A stretch of 64,000 bases of DNA. Origin: Symbiodinium natans (lineage: Eukaryota; Sar; Dinophyceae; Suessiales; Symbiodiniaceae). The notes beneath the pieces are model-generated. The model saw only the letters and a list, made by a program, of their open reading frames with translations. It was not told the origin of the DNA and did not search any database. The position numbers and the translations under genes are program-made. Where the stretch lies: the NCBI GenBank assembly GCA_905221605.1, contig CAJNDS010002664.1, positions 241,234 to 305,233 on the forward strand, written 5' to 3'. This document shows positions 12,250-23,065 of the stretch, one piece after another; positions within the stretch are counted from its first letter, which is position 1; every line of letters starts with the position of its first letter.

Positions 12250-13476
12250 TCAGCGACCGAAATCATAACCTTCCCAATTCCTCCAAGCGGGCACACGAGG
12301 TCCCGAGAACCGGTCAGCGTAACCCTCTGGCACAGGCGCTGTGACACCCAGCTGCTCTTCACGTGGAGTGAGTGCGCACCTGAGAGCATGAGTAAATCCG
12401 GGCACATTCTCCAAGTGCGCATAGTGCCCTGCATCTTCCACCACTTGCACACACACCAGCGGAGCTTGAGCTGTCGCTTGAGCCGCCGCTTGAACTGTCG
12501 GAGTCCTTTGCTCCATACACGCCTCGGCCACCTTGTTCCCGTGCCTAAAGTCCATCCAATCTTTCGTCCCGTAGATGAACTCAATGCGTGAAATCGGGAG
12601 TCTTGGCAGCCTGGGACTGAGGGGCTTCTTGCCCCAGGCTCCCGGATGTAGAAGTGCAGCAATGGCTCCATCCGCACTTGCCGGTCCCTCTCGCCATCCA
12701 TGGTAGATGTAATCTGCAAGCGCTGCAACTACAGGATCGTCCGAGGGCGCTTCTTCGTCTGAGTCCCGTGGTCGAAGTCCACTCCACCGCCTGGCATTCC
12801 ACTTGCAAATCCTGTACGCTCTCTTGTGGGGGAGGAGCCGCAAGGCTGTGAATGGAGTCCAGCCACGCCGCCAAAGCTCTATGACGAGGCGAACCCTTCT
12901 TGAGGCCTGTCTAAGCTTCGCGTGGTAATCGTCTGGCATACCGACCAACCCCGCTGGCGATAGCAACACAAGTGTTCTCACATGTGCTGGGTATGACTCT
13001 GCATACGTCGCAGCGACGTTGCCGCCGATGCTATGGCCAAGCAAGTCCATGTGCTCAAGGCCCCGAGCCTGTCGCCACGCCTCCAAGCTCTGCACAAACC
13101 ATGCTTCTGCCTTTTCGACATCCGTTCCAGGCGTCCATCGTGGGTGGCTGGACAAGAAGAAGCCGAGCAAGTCTATGGCAATCAGGGGGCGCTTCAAGGA
13201 ATCAACTGAGTCAACACTCAGGAGCTGGGCCCAGCATCGTCCAAAGATTGCTGCGCCTGTACCATATCCAGGGATGAACACAAGTGGCACATCCGTGGCT
13301 GCGTCTCCCAGAACTTCGACCGAATGGATGGTCACCTCTTGGCCGTCGTGAAGCTTAATCAGCGTGTCCTGCTGGTTGAATTCAATGTCAAGACTCTGCA
13401 GTAGTCGCACTTCTGCCTCCCTCAATGAAGGCAAATTTGGATGGGCGCCACGCGCACGAGAAGAGTTGCTTCCCAT
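12250..13476 (-). CDS. Alpha/beta hydrolase, ABHD4/ABHD5-like, intronless
   Basis: 408 codons from ATG at 13476. Nucleophile elbow GHSIGG at 147-152 (Ser149), acid in YGTKDWMD (Asp306) and GHYAHLEN giving His351: a complete Ser-Asp-His triad in the right order and spacing. IPGYG at 68-72 fits the oxyanion-loop strand. ABHD4 and plant ICT1-type members act on lysophospholipids or N-acyl phospholipids; ABHD5 lacks the Ser and is a lipase co-activator, so a Ser here argues for an active enzyme. The N-terminus MGSNSS fits the N-myristoylation pattern (Gly2, Ser6), suggesting membrane attachment. An Ala/Gln stretch at 329-338 is an insertion. No intron is needed, which again hints at a retroposed gene. 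Substrate unknown. Confidence 0.85.
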   Translation of the reverse strand: MGSNSSRARGAHPNLPSLREAEVRLLQSLDIEFNQQDTLIKLHDGQEVTIHSVEVLGDAATDVPLVFIPGYGTGAAIFGRCWAQLLSVDSVDSLKRPLIAIDLLGFFLSSHPRWTPGTDVEKAEAWFVQSLEAWRQARGLEHMDLLGHSIGGNVAATYAESYPAHVRTLVLLSPAGLVGMPDDYHAKLRQASRRVRLVIELWRRGWTPFTALRLLPHKRAYRICKWNARRWSGLRPRDSDEEAPSDDPVVAALADYIYHGWREGPASADGAIAALLHPGAWGKKPLSPRLPRLPISRIEFIYGTKDWMDFRHGNKVAEACMEQRTPTVQAAAQATAQAPLVCVQVVEDAGHYAHLENVPGFTHALRCALTPREEQLGVTAPVPEGYADRFSGPRVPAWRNWEGYDFGR

Positions 13477-14055
13477 TTGCCTGCGGCCCTGTCTGAATTA
13501 AAGTGAGATCACCCTCACCCAGAGCAGTAGCATGGGAATTGCCTTCCAACCCATTTCGGGCCAGCAGCTTGTGCTATGCTCAAGACTGTGATTTGCGGAT
13601 GCTTGATCCGAGTCAACCTCACACGACACCGCAACGCATGATCCTTGAAAGCTGTGCAGTCGACACATCCTTGGTCCCAACAGGCCTTTTCCTCATCGCT
13701 GCTGGCTGCCCTCCTCGGAAACACAGCGAAATTTTCTGAGCGCAGAAGCACTCCGAAGACCGACACCGACAACGCCGAGGAAGGCGTAGCTGCGAAGCCC
13801 AAGGCTGGTGCTTTTCCTCGTCGAGCGCGGCCTGCCAGACAGCACTTCGCACTTGTCGCATTTAAGCTACAAGTACGCTACGAAGTCTTGCACTGAAGGT
13901 CATATGCAGAATGCACAATGTGCACACAATATGCATAACGTCCACTACCTGGGAGTCTGAAGCCTTTCTTACTCCTTTCTTCTTTCACAGTGTGAAGTGT
14001 TGCACATGGAAGGACGGCTCTCACAGGCCTCCTTGGCGCCGAGGCACTTCTCTCT
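13477..14055. other. No gene supported
   Basis: A plus-strand open frame at 13645-13896 and overlapping minus frames look equally weak. Confidence 0.35.
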
Positions 14056-15345
14056 TCACAGGCTTCGGCCTTCTTTCTCTCTTTTTAACCTTGCGAGCAG
14101 GGTTGCGTGTTGAACATGCATTCCGAACAGCATCAGGCGCATGCCCAAGCGTGCTGCCTCTTGCCATTCCTCCTCAGCTTCCTCAGACTCCTCAGCCAGC
14201 TGAGCGAGATCTTTGACGTCTGATCTGCTCTTCTCCCTGTCGGAGTCTTCCTCCTCATCGTCATCGCTCCTTGATGAATACGCAAAAGGCATCAGCTGTC
14301 CGATGAATGCAACGCACTCCAAGTTCTCATATTGCACGTGAGGCAAGCTTCGGCAATAGCTGATCGTCATCTGAGTCCACATCTGCCCAGCCTTGCAAGC
14401 GCACACATGGGGTGGCAGCACACGCGTTTGAAAGCGCGCATGTCCTGAGAAGAGGGGGCTGTGCAAGCTACAGCGCTCCCCGGCAGACCCCCCCCTCACG
14501 CGCAAACACGTTGACAACATCTTCCAAAACAGCTTTGTGCTCACGAGACCTTTGGTGCTGGGGCTGTCGCGAGTCTTGGAGAAACTTCCGCGAGACACGT
14601 GCCTCTCTTCCTGCATGCCACGACATGCCCAGGGCGCACACCGCATGGGAACTGAAACACACAAACACCCAGAGAAAGCACAAACAAAGAAAACAGACAA
14701 AACAAACAAATAATATTGTTTTACCTCTAACATCACCACCCTCTCTGGCTGAGAGATACTCTGGGGTTGGGCACTCCGGGGACACCACTTCAAGGGGGGT
14801 TGGGCACTCGCGGGACACCAGAACTCTAGGGACACTCTGGGGTTGGGCAATCTAGGGACACTCTAGGGTTGGGCACTCCAGCGACACTTTGGGGTTGGGC
14901 ACTCTAGGGACAATCTGGGGTTGGACACTCGGCCGCTCCAGGGACACTCCGGGGTTGGGAGTAGACCGGGCGAGGAGAAGTAGACCAGGCGAGGAGAAGA
15001 GTTGAGCTTAAACTCTAACAACCCCACACCAAGCAAAGAAAACAGACAAAACAAACAACAAGAAACAAACAAAGACAACGAACAAAACAAGCAAAATAAA
15101 ACAAGGGCCTCGTCAGACTCCTCTTCGGCTGGTTTGGTGGAAGATTCTGTGGTTCTCTCCGGCGGGCTTTCTTGGCAGGCTTTGGACCTCAGTTCGCTCT
15201 CAGAAGTACTCCCAGTCCGCAGACTCAAAGAGGTGCTCCATTCAATCCCGAGAAGCTGTGTCTGATGGGTCTGCCATGGGCACTCCTCGTCATCAGACTC
15301 TACATCCGCCCAGCCTCGCAGCCCGAGGCCAACGAGATTCATTAC
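14056..15345 (-). CDS. Candidate gene with acidic C-terminal exon, unassigned
   Basis: Minus strand 14056-~14400 reads as a plausible C-terminal exon: MTISYCRSLPHVQYENLEC, then an acidic run SSRSDDDEEEDSDREKSRSD and a helical tail ending REKEGRSL and stop. Upstream 15110-15345 encodes another acidic Ser/Thr-rich segment (GWADVESDDEECPWQ; PAEEESDEA). Between them lie the 14757-14965 minisatellite and AAAC-rich DNA, probably intron. No domain recognised. Confidence 0.4.
14757..14965. repeat. Minisatellite, unit ~26 bp
   Basis: Plus-strand copies of GGGTTGGGCACTCTAGGGAC with variants (CTCCGGGGAC, CAATCTAGGGAC). Related sequence occurs at 43690-43805. Confidence 0.85.
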
Positions 15346-16299
15346 ATGTTTTGAGCCCATTTCCCCAAGGGATGACGCGGACATCCACAGACCACTCCAG
15401 ACAAAGCTTGCGGCGTAGCTTCGGCGAAGCCTGCAGCCCTTCCTGCGAGTCAAACACTTTCAATGCCAGGCCGAGCTCTGGCTAACGCTGGCGCATGCGT
15501 GAACATGCGTGAACTATCCTTGAGAGACGTAGCTGAGGTGGATCGCCCGGCACTGGCCTGCAACAAACATGCCGGGCCAGGCTCGTGCAGCTGCACACTG
15601 GCAACACCAGTGCAACTTGTTCGTGGCATGCATGATGAAAGCGATGGCATGCCAGGAGACGCATCCGCTCGGTTGGCTTGGTGAGCATGAATTGGTGACT
15701 CAACTGCTCTCTTGGTACTCAACTGCTCTCTTGGTATGTGTGGAGCAAGCATGCTATAGGCCACACTACTGGGCTGTGGCAGCGCCATCACGTTGCCTTG
15801 CCATCCTCATCCTCGTCGTCACTGGCTGCGTCTTTCCTTGGCCATCTTCAGCCAGGAGCTCATTGTCATGTTCTCTCGCTGTTCGGCACTGTTCCGAAGC
15901 CTGTCATGGAAGCCAGAGAATGCCGAGGCACTTGAGATCGTTTGGGTCGGCATGATGCCCTTTAATGCCCTCCTCCAAGGGCATGCCTTGCGCCTGCACG
16001 GAGACACAGAATAGGCCAGTCGAACAATATCTCTGAACACCTCACAAGCGGCTGCAAAGGCGAAACATAGCTGGGGGCTCCTTCGAAGACTTGGAGGCCT
16101 GGCTGTCCTCACCAGAGCCACTGGAAGGATCCTGCCTCGAACCACGGCGCTGCAACTAAACAACTACTGCTCGCTGCTTTGCCGAAGACACTGAGCGGCT
16201 TCACTCCAAGTCGGAACCACGGGAGTCCGTCGCGGTAGTGGACCTTGAAACTCAGGATGGTCGGGGCATGTTGAGGAGCGGGATGGGGGGGGATGGGTC
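15346..16299. other. No gene supported
   Basis: Several frames of 60-130 codons overlap on both strands with no motif. GCATGC-rich words recur around 15500-15660. Confidence 0.4.
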
Positions 16300-16790
16300 C
16301 AGGGGGAGCCAGGTGCGCGACAGTTCCTGCTCACTTGCTTGCTTCGCCTTGATGGCAGGTTGCAGGCTGCCGGCTTCGATCAGCTTGGTGCCATGAGACG
16401 TGGTCTTTCTGAGAATGCCCGTGATGCTGCCTCCTTGTCGAGCAACTTCGGCTGGCTCTTGAGGGCAGCCACATCGCTCTGCACAAGAAGGGTCGAAGTC
16501 AAAAAACAGCCGGCGGGCGGATGGCAAGGGGGGCACAAAATATCATATGATGCTTTAGTATGTTACCTTGTACTTTACTGCACGACTTGTGTATCCACTG
16601 CACATTATATATATATATATATATATATATACTTTTTTCTTCTCTAGTGTAGATGTTGAAGTACATTATGTTATAATACATGATACTCAAATACTCTATT
16701 CTTGTACCTTTCTTATCGCTCAGGAGGCCTTGGCCTTGGTCTTGGCCGGCTTCTTGGAAACCTCTGACATCTGAATCCAAGAGCTTCCAG
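16300..16790 (-). CDS. Possible exons, unassigned
   Basis: After CTTGTGCAG near 16480 the minus strand reads SDVAALKSQPKLLDKEAASR. At ~16770-16723 a short Lys-rich end (SEVSKKPAKTKAKAS, stop) precedes it in gene order. The order of these pieces does not make one gene, so they may be separate ends. Confidence 0.2.
16599..16633. repeat. (TA)n microsatellite
   Basis: About 16 TA units. Confidence 0.95.
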
Positions 16791-16817
16791 GGACGCAGCT
16801 CGGAACCAAGTGTGTTG

Positions 16818-16923
16818 CCCTAAAAACCCTCGAACCTCAACCCTAAACCCTACACCCTAAACCCTAAACCCTAAACCCTACACCCTAAACCCTGAACCCT
16901 ACACCGGGGGGTGGGGGGGGGGG
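16818..16923. repeat. Telomere-like (CCCTAAA)n followed by G-run
   Basis: CCCTAAA units with CCCTACA and CCCTGAA variants to ~16905, then a G-rich run (GGGGGGTGGGGGGGGGG). Confidence 0.95.
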
Positions 16924-17388
16924 CGGCCTTTCCAGTCCCAGGCTCCAAGGACAGAACCTCGGAAGACAGGCCCCCCTGTCCCGCATGCCCTTGTGCGTCG
17001 CCCTCCGTGCTTCCGAACTCGCTGACTTTCTGAGGCCCTGGCCGCAAGCATCTGCGCAGCAGAGGCCGGGACTTTGTCGAAGGGGAAGCCAGGAACCTGG
17101 CAACGGACGATGCATATGTATATCTACAGTTTGAGAAGCACATGAAGTGACACTTTAAAATCTATGTGTGGCGAGGACCTTTATGTTATGTGCTCATATG
17201 ACTTTGCATATATGTATATATCGAGATAGAGGAGAGGAGAGATGCCTGTATCTTTACGCATCGATATGCAAAGCCAGGTGGCCACTCACGAACCGTGAAC
17301 CGATAAGGACAGCCTCCGGCAAAGGCCGGGAGATGCGAGTCTTCGGCCTCTCCTTTAGAGGGCGGCAAGGGCCTTGCGAGTCCAACAG
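16924..17388. other. No gene supported
   Basis: A minus-strand frame of ~90 codons (16871-17143) is Pro/Ser/Gly-rich with no motif. Confidence 0.4.
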
Positions 17389-17442
17389 AGGGTTTAGGGT
17401 TTAGGGTTTAGGGTTTAGGGATGTTTAGGGTTTAGGGTTAGG
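17389..17442. repeat. Telomere-like (TTTAGGG)n
   Basis: Seven to eight units with one GATG interruption. It overlaps the predicted end of the gene on its right. Confidence 0.95.
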
Positions 17443-18078
17443 GGTCCATACTCTTGGAGTATCTTCTCGAGCGTCTCGGAGTCGCAGATGCTCAGGGCGC
17501 GGCGCAAGATGATATTTCCGCCTGCAGGACTTGGACTTTCAGTGGGCTGCAACCTCCTTGGGGGGTGATCTAGGGAGCCCTGACACAAGTGCCCGAATTA
17601 CAGGTCTAGATCCAACGAGTACCCGAGACTCATCGAGCTTTCCCACCTTCTATGCCTGCCGTCAAGCTTCATGTGCTCACTGCGCCAGCTGAAGCGGTGT
17701 TGGCATGCGCGCTGGATGCTCTTCCCCTTTTCTCCACGCCTCCCCGAACTGTCTGCCAGGCACACTCGTGTAGGTGCCGGGCTCCGTTGGTCAAGGGGAG
17801 ACCAACTTGTTGATAAGTCTCTGTCTTGTGTCTCTCTGACTATTCTGAGTAGTCTGAAAACCTGGAGAGCTTCTGGGGCAGAATGGTATACATCCGGATC
17901 TCCCGAGATCAGCTTCTACAAAAGCTGTCATAGCTCCGTTGCGACAGAACTCCCAGAACCATGGCTTTGAACTTGCGGAGGAAGCTGGCTGCATCAAAGA
18001 ACGGAGAGTACTGTGCCATCTTCGCCTTACAATACTTGCCAGGGTTCTCCGACGGGCCCAGAGTTTTAGGCACATGTG
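17415..18078 (-). CDS. Candidate gene, unassigned; stop codon inside telomere-like repeat
   Basis: Last exon 17415-17521 begins after CCTGCAG and reads LRRALSICDSETLEKILQEY; the final residues LTLNIPKP and the TAA stop are encoded by CCCTAAA-type repeat. An earlier exon, 17960-18078, starts after CACATAG (HVPKTLGPSENPGKYCKAKM then AQYSPFFDAASFLRKF) and ends at a GT donor. Their phases differ, so at least one exon between them is missing; a basic segment near 17640-17720 is a candidate. It lies ~260 bp downstream of the UAP56 stop. No family recognised. Confidence 0.45.
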
Positions 18079-18334
18079 CTATGTGGAATATGCGAAGCAA
18101 GTGCCAGATAGCCGTCTTCAAACCCTGGCGCTGGTCTCATGCATCCTGGCACGGCAAAATGAGGCGCTTGGTGGTCTCAGGCGTTGAGGTAGGAAGTCGT
18201 GTCCTTGGAGGCAAGTCGTCTCAAGGTCGTGTGATGACCACTTCTCTGGCTGCCGGTTGCCCACGATTGCTGGATGTGCCCCATGCACTGGAAGCCCAAG
18301 AAAGCGCAAGTTCTGTCGCAGTGAGCGAGTGGTG

Positions 18335-21300
18335 CTAGATAGATCCACTTCCTGCTAAGCCCGGGTCAATCTGCCCTGGCATCTCGCCGATGTCGACCTC
18401 TGAAGAACATCGAATGGCCCCACACCCTAAACCCTAAACCCTAAACCCTAAACCCTAAACCCTAAAGCAGGCGCAAGTAGGTTGTACAGAGACCAAGCAC
18501 ATCGCTCTCCAGGTCCGGCCTCGAACCGCTCCTGGACCTTCTTCAACACCTGGTGGGCCACGCAGAGAAAACCAAGAAGGGAACAACTTGAGCAACTCCA
18601 AGCACTCTTTTAGCCGAGGGCTTAGGAAAACCCAGAAGTTAACAATTTGAGGCAAGTCCAGGAGGAAATTAGCGAGGAAAAATTGGGATCACAAGGGCCC
18701 TAACATTTCGGGCCCCCCGGGCCTCCTGGTCCTCGTCGGTTGCTACGAACGTCAGAGCCAGGCCCTGGCGAAGGCCGAACAAAACTCGCCGAACATAAGC
18801 CTACTGTTGTGCGAAAACCTCTCTACACGAGGGCTCCCGATAATAGGGGTACCTTCTTGGGGGGGTTTGGGGACGACATTAGGGGTACCTTCTTTTCGTA
18901 CACCCCCAAATGATGGTGGTTCTGTATTCAAAAACAGGACCATAAGCTAGACGAACCACCAAGTAACTTTCCGTAAGTTAAGGTCCCTAATGACCCTGAA
19001 GGGAACCATTAGTTGGAGAACCGCCCATGTGTTCTCCTTAACGCTTTCTTTACCAGCTTCCCTGCCTTTGTCCCGAAACGTCCTGCACGGCCCACGCGGT
19101 GCCTTGACTGTGGGGTCCTAGTGGGAGTTGGCTGGGGCCCGCCTGCACCCGTTCATGCGGGTTCAACATTCAGACGCATCCTTTTGCCTTGAAGGGGAAA
19201 GGAGGGGCGTGGGATGCCAACAGTTCAACCAGTCCCAACTTGGTTACCCGAAACCCGAAACCCTAAACCCACTACCATATTCTAAGCTCCCTGGTGGCCA
19301 AGCTGCAGGTACGAGTCGCTCTCATCGGGCATGTCGTAGTTGATAACAATGTTGACCTTCGCAGAAGCGCTTGGGTCTTTGCTGGTGAAGACATCAAAAA
19401 GCAGAGTGCCGCACGAAGAGCTCCAAGACAACAAAAAAAACTTTTGCGGAGCACGCTTACGACAAGCGACTCTCTCAATGTCGATACCGCGGCCAAAGAG
19501 ATCCGTTGCAACCAGGATCCGCTTCTGAAACTCTTTGAACTGCTTGTACCTGCCAAAATGCAGAAAAGTGTCCAGGTCTACTCCGCTCCAGTAGCTCGGT
19601 GTACCATGGTGCACGGCAGTTCTGTGAGGATGGCCACACAAGCACTGCGAAAAAAGTGACGTTGACCCACCGCCCAGTGCATCAAACTTAGAACTCACCA
19701 CAACGTGCTTGGAGAAGCCGCGGCTGTAAGAAGGATGCCCATCAAAGTACTTAGCTCGGGGCCAGGTCCTAGGGCTGACAGTAGCAGCTGTTCCGTGAAT
19801 CGGCCGTTTCTCGTTTCTGACTCCCTTGCTTCCTGCCTTCCTTCCTTGTTAACACGCCTCGTGAGCGTTCTTTAGTCCCAGGGGCCTTGTCTAACCCTCA
19901 GTTTTGGCTATCCTAAGCCACCTATTAACACGGTATGTTGCTGCGACGACCCATCCAAGCAACATCAAGGTGATGAAGAGGAAGGCTACACAACAGTTCT
20001 CAAAGTGGCGAATGTAGACTATGAAGCGCCTCTGTCTGCTGTACTGCTGTACATTGCGACCCCTACTTGCAGCAAAGTGCCTTGGCAAATCGGCCCGTGT
20101 CCGTGTTCCGTGTCCGTTTCCGACAAACCCTTACGTCTTCTGCTCCTGAACTTTTCAGATCCAAACGTCAACTTTCTGCGTTTGGCAATCTTCTCGTCAA
20201 CCGTGGGCACGGCAGTTGTTGATCTCACCTCTTCAGGTTCCTCCTCCTCCTCCTCCTCCTCCTCCACTTGAGGTTATTCTTCCTGCTGCTCCGGTAAGAC
20301 CGCGTGCGCATCAAAGGGCTTCAGCAGACAAAACTGTACGGCAAAACAGCACCAAATTATTCTCAGCACACGTCCAGGGAACAAGCACGCAGCATCGCTC
20401 GGCATGGTGTGGTTTTGTTCCCTTCGTATTTTCGCGCGCGCGCGAGGATGATAGTTCAAGTAGATTATGTTGCTATGACGGGACTTGCCATTGCTACAGA
20501 CTTGCTTGTCTTCAACAAAAGAGTCGGGAAGGGCGGGGGAGTTGCACGGGGGAGGGAAGACGCAGGCTTGCTTATAGTTGTTCGGAAGAGAAGCATGCAG
20601 GTGTCGTTAACCAGGAGCGCTCGGAAAAAGACTGCCTTGCGATTCGCTCATCCTGCTGCAGGCCGGAGTGAATCGAGATCGATGGGAAGTTGCATTCCAC
20701 CTTGGCCCGAGGGCTTCTGAAGCAAAGCTGGTGCAGAGATTCAAGGCTCGTCAGACTTCCCTCTCCCTACCTATGCTATCGCTGTGCTGTGCTGTCCTGC
20801 AAGTCTCTCCTGAGGCAATGGCCAGAAGCTTGTCCAGCGCGATGGCTCTCTGCACGGACTTCACGAAAATGACAACCTGCCCAAAGAAAACTTCACAAGC
20901 CTGCTACCTCCTCAAGTCTCCAAGAACTGCCACGACTCCCTCACTCGCTCATCCAAGCATGTGTCGCTTGCGCTGTAGAGAACATCCAGATTAGCGTGAT
21001 TTCATGTCAGGAAAGGGCTTCCTTAGCTCATGCATGGACATCGTGATCGACTGGGTCACAGGACCTGGTTGAACTCCAGGGCATCCAGCAAGTCATTAAG
21101 CTTCCTGTTCTTCTCCTTCTCCGTGAGCTTCACCTAGGCGAAAAGAGCTGAGGCCCTTGCAACACCATCAACCCACCAAGCGTACCAGGTGTCTAGAGAC
21201 TTCAGGCTGGCCACGTAGTATTGAAGCAGGCCATGCAGTGTCAACTTGGACTCTTCGTCCACACGAATCTCGTGCGGATCCGTCATGAACCTTGGATCGA

Positions 21301-22765
21301 AGCTTTACCTTCTTGGAAGGACAGACTGTAAGGCTGCGAGACTTAAAAACTGCAGAGCCGAGAACATGAGGGCACATTGCGCGCATCAGCCTCTCGAGAC
21401 ATGTTAAACCCCAGGGATAGTGAGAAAGCGGGCACAGTCTCCAATTGAGCTCTGCCACTTCTTGCACAAGCCCCGTGTCTCGGCACTCATAGTGGCGCTG
21501 AACATCATCACCTGCAACGAGAAACAATGACGAATACGATGAAGTACTGTCTGTCCGTCTGTCGGTTGCTGAAGGAGTCCAAGTGACGCAGTACTACGAA
21601 GCACTACGAAGTACTACCTGGCGCGCACACCTATCTACGAAGCACTACGAAGTACTACGAAGTACTTCGAAGTACTTCGAAGTACTTCAAAGTACTTCGA
21701 AGTACTACAAAGTACTACGAAGTGAGCTCCCTTTGTCGCCCCCGACCTGCTTCTTCTTGGGTGAGTCCATGAAAATCTGCTGGACATCCTCTCGAAAAAA
21801 AAAAAGAAGCACCATGGTGAGGTGAAGTGGTCCAAGGACATCCTGGGCTCTTACCCGCCGTCCTTGCGCATGTCCACCTTGTCAAGGCACTTGTCGCACT
21901 CATCCAGCACAAAGTGCTGCAGCTTGTCCAGCTTCAGGTCCTGCTTTACATGGAATGGGGGGCCGCTGAAAGAGCCTCTGCAGCTCCGAATGCACGCATT
22001 TCAGTCGAAACTCTCGTGCCTTCTCGCGGACAAGGGCGAGCACGCGTCCGGGGGTGCCGATGAGGATATGTGGGCAGGAGTCCTGCACGGCTACAGGCAA
22101 CTGGGCATAGAGCATAGACACCGTCTATCCTGATAGCCAACCGGCCAACCAGCCTTCAGCATGTCTTTGTCGGTGGCCATGGGAGTCCCGCCATAAACCA
22201 CCGCTGACTTGATGGCCTTCAGCCCAGAAGACAAGAGTGCCATAGGCTGCCACTGGGAACATACTCAGAGGCAGCTCCGACTCTGCATTTGGCTCTGTGA
22301 GCCTTAGACTCTTGGATAGACTGCAGAACAAAAAACACCAGGGCTCAGACCGGGAAGTACTTCGAGAAGCGCTCAAACTCTTGCTTGATCTCAGGGCACA
22401 GCAGGGGAAGTCAGTACAGCCTTAAAGGGAAGACGGTCAACCTTTATACCGAATAATACCTCATCATGACTTAGCCCAAAGGCGCATGCCTGGTACGCCA
22501 ATTCTCGGGTATGGCAAACGACCAGGGTCCTCACAGCCTGCAAATCGCACGCTGGCTCCAGTCACGATCACTGACATGTGGCAACATCATGCCTTCTCCG
22601 AGGAGTCGATCTGCTGCAAGCAGGCGAGGACGAAGACCGCCGTCTTCCCCATGCCAGACCTTAGCTGCAATTGGGCAGGAAAACTCAGTAAGACCCCTAA
22701 ACCCTGAACAGTCCTCTGCCGCCCAGTTGCTTGGCTTGGCACAGGACATCCGTACCCAGAATGGC
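18335..22765 (-). CDS. UAP56/DDX39B (Sub2) DEAD-box RNA helicase, 19 exons traced
   Basis: Exons on the minus strand: 22731-22765, 22593-22659, 22490-22537, 22351-22389, 22154-22216, 22020-22082, 21863-21940, 21747-21788, 21459-21511, 21215-21290, 21065-21133, 20839-20876, 19582-19644, 19471-19549, 19307-19356, 19066-19102, 18723-18764, 18520-18549, 18335-18397. In order they give motif I AKSGMGKT, Ia HTRELAYQ, Ib [53 protein letters not shown] and a C-terminus [11 protein letters not shown] like UAP56. DECD rather than DEAD marks the UAP56/Sub2 branch, which recruits TREX to spliced mRNA and acts in spliceosome assembly. Donors: ten GC, seven GT, one GA (exon 7, needed to keep DMRK|DVQQIF in register). 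The N-terminus including the Q motif is not securely found; a possible exon lies near 22870-22960. Exon 13 is ~5 residues short against the family before YKQF. Confidence 0.9.
18423..18467. repeat. Telomere-like (CCCTAAA)n inside UAP56 last intron
   Basis: Six exact units. The intron is 18398-18519, between the RFE exon and the last exon. Confidence 0.97.
18834..18930. repeat. Dispersed GGGGTACC-type element, copy A
   Basis: Two AGGGGTACCTTCTT repeats and a TACACCCCCAAAT arm. Lies in the UAP56 intron 18765-19065. See the finding on this family. Confidence 0.6.
20019..20267 (-). CDS. Acidic/basic open frame inside a UAP56 intron
   Basis: ATG at 20267 follows GAG repeats: ~9 Glu, then [20 protein letters not shown] and a basic stretch ([14 protein letters not shown]) resembling a nuclear signal. 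It sits in the 1.2-kb intron 19645-20838, same strand as the host. It could be a nested gene, an alternative exon or chance; the (CTC)n tract at 20238-20265 makes the acidic start. Confidence 0.3.
   Translation of the reverse strand: MEEEEEEEEEPEEVRSTTAVPTVDEKIAKRRKLTFGSEKFRSRRRKGLSETDTEHGHGPICQGTLLQVGVAMYSSTADRGAS
21592..21722. repeat. AAGTACTTCG palindromic microsatellite
   Basis: About ten copies of a 10-11-bp unit around AGTACT, variants CTACGAAGTA and CTTCGAAGTA, within the UAP56 intron 21512-21746. Self-complementary units could form hairpins in RNA. Confidence 0.9.
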
Positions 22766-22792
22766 CTCCCAGATCCCACACACCCAGGAAGG

Positions 22793-22848
22793 GGTTTAGG
22801 GCATAAATTTTACCCGTTTAGGGTTAAGGGTTTAGGGTGTAGGGTTTC
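22793..22848. repeat. Degenerate telomere-like tract upstream of a UAP56 exon
   Basis: TTTAGGG, TTTAGGGTT and TGTAGGG variants just 5' (minus sense) of the exon 22731-22765. The next intron also holds one CCCTAAACCCTGAA word at 22694-22708. Confidence 0.85.
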
Positions 22849-23065
22849 GCTCGGGACACCACTTAGCCCTTGGTGCCTGTGTGGGAATCAATTTGCTGTG
22901 CCTTTGATGGTGAAATTTGCGCTTGCTCTGTGATGAACATGACTCTGGCTGATTCGGGCACCTGTTTTTACACATAGAATGTCCTTTCCTTTCCAAGTCG
23001 AGCACAACAAGTGACGTGACATCTCCAAGATCGACCAACCCAGTAAACATGCCAAATGCGACAGC

